From: Candidatus Nanohaloarchaea archaeon
GTDB lineage: Archaea > EX4484-52 > DAOVKX01
Length of the DNA stretch: 15,760 bases
Direction of reading: 5' to 3'
Assembly: GCA_030631505.1 (NCBI GenBank)
Contig: DAOVKX010000015.1
Span: forward strand, 1-15,760
The notes under the pieces are model-generated. The model saw nothing but the letters and a program-made list of their open reading frames with translations, was not told where the DNA came from and searched no databases. Shown here piece by piece: positions 12,762 through 15,760 of the stretch. Both the position numbers and the translations under genes were made by a program. Position 1 is the stretch's first letter. The number at the start of each line of letters is the position of its first letter.

Positions 12762-13262
12762 TTAATCATTACGCTTAGTATCAAGCGTTTTTATAATGTT
12801 TTTTATATGATGGATATCTGACAAGAATGTTGATTTAGGAATAGTGTGCCAATTTTTTAGTTTATCATAAGATAAAGGTATGCCATATTTCCCAACCCAT
12901 TTTATGTATTCGGTTAAACGATTAAGCAACTTAATATCTCGCTCTGTCATTTTGATATTTGCATTATCGAATAATTTTCTTAAATCATGTGTTTTTAATT
13001 CTTTTGGAAATTTCCCATTTTTAAAAGGGTATCGTTTTTGTTTAATTAATAATCCTTTTATTATGTTCTCAATACCCAGCCCATAAAGAAACATACAAAC
13101 CTTAATCGAAGTGTAGTGGTATTCTAAAGGTTCTTTGAATGATTTTTCAATATCTTTCGATAATTTTTCTGCGACTAAAAAGAGCGTTCGGGCAGAACTC
13201 CACCATGTTAAAGGATTTTCTCCGATTTGTTCATATAAGTCTCTTTTATGATTATCACTCAT
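12762..13262 (-). CDS. HEPN-like all-helical protein
   Basis: 166 residues, predicted helical. The sequence SIKVCMFLYGLGIENIIKGL (52-71), THDLRKLFDNANI (91-103) and LLNRLTEYIKWVGKYGIPL (112-130) follow the pattern of HEPN-like domain proteins found in many bacteria and archaea (long helix with G..IE..IKG, then HDL..L, then a W-G-Y helix). HEPN domains are often RNases in toxin-antitoxin or abortive-infection systems, but the catalytic R-x4-6-H motif is not evident, so this may be a non-catalytic member. No nucleotidyltransferase (MNT) partner is next to it. No ribosome site precedes the ATG; a TATA-like TATTTAAAT is about 25-35 bases upstream. AT-rich codons suggest acquisition. Confidence 0.55.
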   Translation of the reverse strand: MSDNHKRDLYEQIGENPLTWWSSARTLFLVAEKLSKDIEKSFKEPLEYHYTSIKVCMFLYGLGIENIIKGLLIKQKRYPFKNGKFPKELKTHDLRKLFDNANIKMTERDIKLLNRLTEYIKWVGKYGIPLSYDKLKNWHTIPKSTFLSDIHHIKNIIKTLDTKRND

Positions 13263-13310
13263 AAATTTATTTTAGAATTGTACATATTTAAATACAAAAA
13301 GTGTAATCAT

Positions 13311-13376
13311 TTAATCCAGTTTCAGATATTTCTTTAGCTCTTCTTTTGTAATTGTATATTGGATAACTCGAAACCA
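13311..13376 (-). pseudogene. Possible gene remnant (21 codons, no start)
   Basis: A frame closed upstream by TAA at 13377-13379 encodes WFRVIQYTITKEELKKYLKL and one more residue (Asp), then stops at TAA (13311-13313). The composition is protein-like (TKEELKKYLK), but there is no ATG, GTG or TTG in the frame. It may be the tail of a decayed gene, or chance. The rest of 13263-13396 holds nothing I can identify. Confidence 0.2.
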
Positions 13377-13396
13377 TTATATTTGATATTAAAGAA

Positions 13397-13948
13397 TCAT
13401 AAATTCAAAAAATTATTTACTATCTGAATCCCGTTTGTTTTTTTAACAAACATTTCAGGGTGGAACTGCATGCCGTAAATTGGCTTATTTGGGTGCCTTA
13501 TTATCTCTATGCCATCTTTAGACTTTGCCAGAGGCATTAAAGGTTTTACGTTTTTTACTGCCCACCTGTGGTCTTCAAATACTTTTAATGAACTTATTCC
13601 TTCAAGAATTTTATCCTGCCTGATTATCTTAATGTCCAAAATACCTTTTTCCAATTTTGGCAGTTTTTCCAATTTGCAGTTGAATACATGGCATATCAGC
13701 TGAAATCCCAGGCAGATTCCAAGAATTTTTGTATTGCTGTTTTTGATTATCCTGATTTCTTTACTGTATTCTTTATCATGGCTTTTGACATCAAACTTAT
13801 GGCCTCCGGACAAGATGATTGCATCATAGTTACCTGCATCTTCCGGCGATATGCAATTGAAATCTGTTATTGTGACCTCATGAGGTTTCAATACGTTTTT
13901 CAAAGGATGCAGAAACCGGGTAATATTGTTTATCAACAGGATATTCAT
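13397..13948 (-). CDS. Class I glutamine amidotransferase, GMP-synthase subunit A type
   Basis: 183 residues. It releases ammonia from glutamine for a partner synthetase. Catalytic triad: C79 in ILGICLGFQ (75-83), H163 and E165 in YGMQFHPEM (158-166). SGGH at 47-50 is the oxyanion-loop region (usually SGGP). The tail before the His, IIRHPNKPIYGMQFHPE, and the DHRWAV segment fit archaeal stand-alone GMP synthase subunit A (GuaAa, about 188 residues) better than anthranilate synthase subunits, though I cannot exclude another class I amidotransferase. No ATP-PPase subunit gene is in the window. It starts 10 bases after the secretion ATPase stop, and its ribosome site GAGGTTATC overlaps that TGA, so the two are translationally coupled. 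Confidence 0.82.
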   Translation of the reverse strand: MNILLINNITRFLHPLKNVLKPHEVTITDFNCISPEDAGNYDAIILSGGHKFDVKSHDKEYSKEIRIIKNSNTKILGICLGFQLICHVFNCKLEKLPKLEKGILDIKIIRQDKILEGISSLKVFEDHRWAVKNVKPLMPLAKSKDGIEIIRHPNKPIYGMQFHPEMFVKKTNGIQIVNNFLNL

Positions 13949-13958
13949 ATTGATAACC

Positions 13959-15760
13959 TCATCTATTCCTGCTCTTTATCTCGTTTTTAACCCATTCATC
14001 CCATCTGGCGAATATTCTTGTGGGGTCCAAAACACCGTATTCCTCCTTGACTTTTTCAGAAATCAGGTGGAACTGGTTGTTTGCCTCAACAGTAAATTTT
14101 GCCTCCAGAATGCTTTTGTCTTTTATCTGCCCGGCGTAATCAACAAGTGTCTTTTTTATCTTTGCCCTCAACTGTATGTTTTCCCATACGGCATCCCAGT
14201 TGTCTCTCCAGTCTTTCACTCTCTTTGCGATTTCATTCAAAATAAAACTTTCTCCATTCAAAAATGTTTCAGTTGGCTCCAGAGAATCTGTTTTTGCATT
14301 GTACTCCATTAAAGGAACGAAAGCTTTTTCTCTTAAGGGGTCATCGCTCCATTCTTTCCGGAGTTCTGTGATTTCTGTTATTCTCCTGAAAGTATGCAGG
14401 CCATCTGCACTTTTCAGCCGGTTTGCTATGATGATTATGTCTGTCGCTTTAAACGAGGTTGGAGGAACACCCAAATCATTTACAACCCGGTCAAATACAC
14501 CGTAAGGGGATTCTCCGTGAATCGTCCCTGCTACAACATTTGAGAGAGCGCCGATTCTCATTGCCTCATAAAGCGCTTTCGCCTCTACACTTCTCACTTC
14601 CCCTATAATCAAACAAGAATCACCAAGTCTTAATGAAGTTCTTAGCGCCTCGTCTGCCGGCAGTTCGCTTTCAATATGCGTTATCACTGAGCGTGATTTC
14701 AATCTTTCAATGTTGTAACCAAGAGCCATTAACTGCTCAACAGGAAGTTCGAGCGTGTCTTCACAGGTTATGATTCTGTATCGCCTCATGATTTCTGTCA
14801 TACTTGCCCCAAGAATAGACGTTTTTCCGCTTGAGCGTCCTCCTGCAAACAAGAGGGTTCTTGCCCCATCTACAATAAAGCTTAAAAGTCCTGCTGCCTG
14901 AGAGTTCATCATTTTGTTTTCTATAAACAACGGAAAAGTCCATGGCTTGTCCCTGTGCCGTCTAAGGGCAAACGCCAGCCCATCCGGGCTTAAATTCTGT
15001 GTTATAGCTGCAACCCTTGCCCTGCCATTAGGAACATGAATCTCTGTATCCAAAACGGGGTTTGCTTCGTCCAGAGGCCTTCCTGACTGTATCCTGAATC
15101 TTGTTGCCCATGCCTCTGCATCATCTCTTGTGGGGATAATGTTTGTTATGCACTCTTCGTAATCGTTATGAAATATATAAATCGGAGAGTGTCCTATAGG
15201 CGCGTTTATGTACATATCCTGTATTTTCCTGTCTGCCAGAATAACCTCCAGAATGCCAAAACCGGCAGTGTATCTTGTTAAAATATTTGCAAGCAGGTTT
15301 AATTTTGATGTGTCAAGAATTATTGCCATGTTTTCCGCCAGTTCAGAAATCATGTCTTTTCCTATGTTAAAGAAGAACTCCCTCATCCTTTCCGGCTGCG
15401 CAAATTCCGACCTTGTGGGCCTGTGAGTTGCCATGTACCTCCTTGCAGCATCCAGAAGAGTGTATTCCTCTTCGTCAAGGGCAAACTCAGGAGGAGTTAT
15501 ATGATAATAATTCTGTACTTTTCCAGAAACCTTGTAAATCTGCACTTCGGTCTCGCCAACATTATACCGGTCTACTTCTTTTCCTCCATGCGGCGGTGTC
15601 AGCATAAACCGCGTAAGCATGAAATTAGGCCTTACCATAGGGTGAAAGAACTCCCTATACAATGTCCTGTCGCCGACATGATGGCCGATTAAATACGGCT
15701 TTGCCATCTGGATCAACTGAGTTTCATCAAGAATGCTTTTCAGTGGAAGAAGTGCGTTAA
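13959..15760 (-). CDS. Type II/IV secretion system ATPase, archaeal (5' partial)
   Basis: Hexameric motor ATPase of the PilB/TadA/FlaI superfamily, which drives pilus or archaellum-like assembly, or secretion, from the inner face of the membrane. The frame is open to the right edge; codons upstream of the listed internal TTG (15716) read NALLPLKSILDETQ, so the start is outside. An N-terminal domain with HHVGDRTLYREFFHPMVRP precedes the ATPase core. Counting from the internal TTG: Walker A GGRSSGKTS at 292-300, Asp box TCEDTLELP at 317-325, Walker B CLIIGEVRS at 368-376 with E373, and His box AGTIHGES at 396-403. A helical C-terminal tail of about 130 residues follows. No TadC/FlaJ-like membrane partner gene is seen on the left; it may lie upstream. 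Confidence 0.93.
   Translation of the reverse strand, partial: NALLPLKSILDETQLIQMAKPYLIGHHVGDRTLYREFFHPMVRPNFMLTRFMLTPPHGGKEVDRYNVGETEVQIYKVSGKVQNYYHITPPEFALDEEEYTLLDAARRYMATHRPTRSEFAQPERMREFFFNIGKDMISELAENMAIILDTSKLNLLANILTRYTAGFGILEVILADRKIQDMYINAPIGHSPIYIFHNDYEECITNIIPTRDDAEAWATRFRIQSGRPLDEANPVLDTEIHVPNGRARVAAITQNLSPDGLAFALRRHRDKPWTFPLFIENKMMNSQAAGLLSFIVDGARTLLFAGGRSSGKTSILGASMTEIMRRYRIITCEDTLELPVEQLMALGYNIERLKSRSVITHIESELPADEALRTSLRLGDSCLIIGEVRSVEAKALYEAMRIGALSNVVAGTIHGESPYGVFDRVVNDLGVPPTSFKATDIIIIANRLKSADGLHTFRRITEITELRKEWSDDPLREKAFVPLMEYNAKTDSLEPTETFLNGESFILNEIAKRVKDWRDNWDAVWENIQLRAKIKKTLVDYAGQIKDKSILEAKFTVEANNQFHLISEKVKEEYGVLDPTRIFARWDEWVKNEIKSRNR

Noticed and set aside
12762..13262. 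Complete toxin-antitoxin or defence system around the HEPN-like gene
   Set aside because: Neighbours are a lipoprotein operon and an amidotransferase; no antitoxin, nucleotidyltransferase, nuclease or helicase gene is present.
14176..14505. Plus-strand frames opposite the secretion ATPase (also 15208-15692)
   Set aside because: They are antisense to the Walker and His-box coding region and lack start signals.
1..15760. tRNA, rRNA, transposase, integrase, att sites
   Set aside because: I looked for cloverleaf-like stretches, transposase motifs and flanking repeats by eye and saw none; a computed tRNA scan was not possible.

Overview
The window looks like a low-GC archaeal chromosome, most likely from a DPANN-type lineage (that rank is inference). 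Archaeal signs: a FlaI/TadA-like secretion ATPase of the archaeal kind, a stand-alone GMP-synthase-type glutamine amidotransferase, a polyprenyl diphosphate synthase and a SEC59/dolichol-kinase-like enzyme, TATA-like boxes about 25-45 bases before many starts, Shine-Dalgarno sites of the GGTGA type, and secreted proteins with the CGNGICEPGE and CCLDKNGDGFCDE Cys modules often seen in small archaeal genomes. No rRNA, tRNA, IS element or CRISPR array was seen, and no gene-free stretch exceeds about 220 bases.

Layout. 1-2183 (+): two tandem MacB/FtsX-like ABC permeases, the first cut by the window edge. 2231-4015 (-): two secreted proteins, a membrane-anchored CAP-domain protein and a zinc metalloprotease with a snapalysin-like HExxHxxGxxD site. 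4090-5695: small membrane proteins around a symmetric divergent promoter, and a winged-helix-like protein with a TTG start. 5753-7563 (+): a Bax inhibitor-1 family membrane protein and a polyprenyl diphosphate synthase. 7592-9024 (-): a GT81-like glycosyltransferase (glucosyl-3-phosphoglycerate synthase family) followed by an unrecognised 120-residue protein. 9117-9824 (+): a divergent phosphoribosyltransferase-fold protein. 9825-9949: a convergent intergenic region with a nested 100-base palindrome.

9950-12683 (-): a tight operon reading, in order, Cys-rich lipoprotein, possible 18-codon ORF, 82-aa protein, 98-aa winged-helix-like protein, 92-aa membrane/coiled-coil protein, SEC59-like enzyme, possible 26-codon ORF. 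The small genes and the HEPN-like gene upstream (12762-13262) look more AT-rich than the flanking genes and may be an accessory block. 13397-15760 (-): glutamine amidotransferase translationally linked to an upstream secretion ATPase that runs off the right edge.

Themes: cell-surface and membrane biology (permeases, secreted CAP and protease proteins, Cys-rich lipoprotein, secretion ATPase, isoprenoid/polyprenol enzymes). I did not find a clearly recognisable new defence or mobile system. The least explained parts are the small-protein lipoprotein operon and the nested palindrome at its end.
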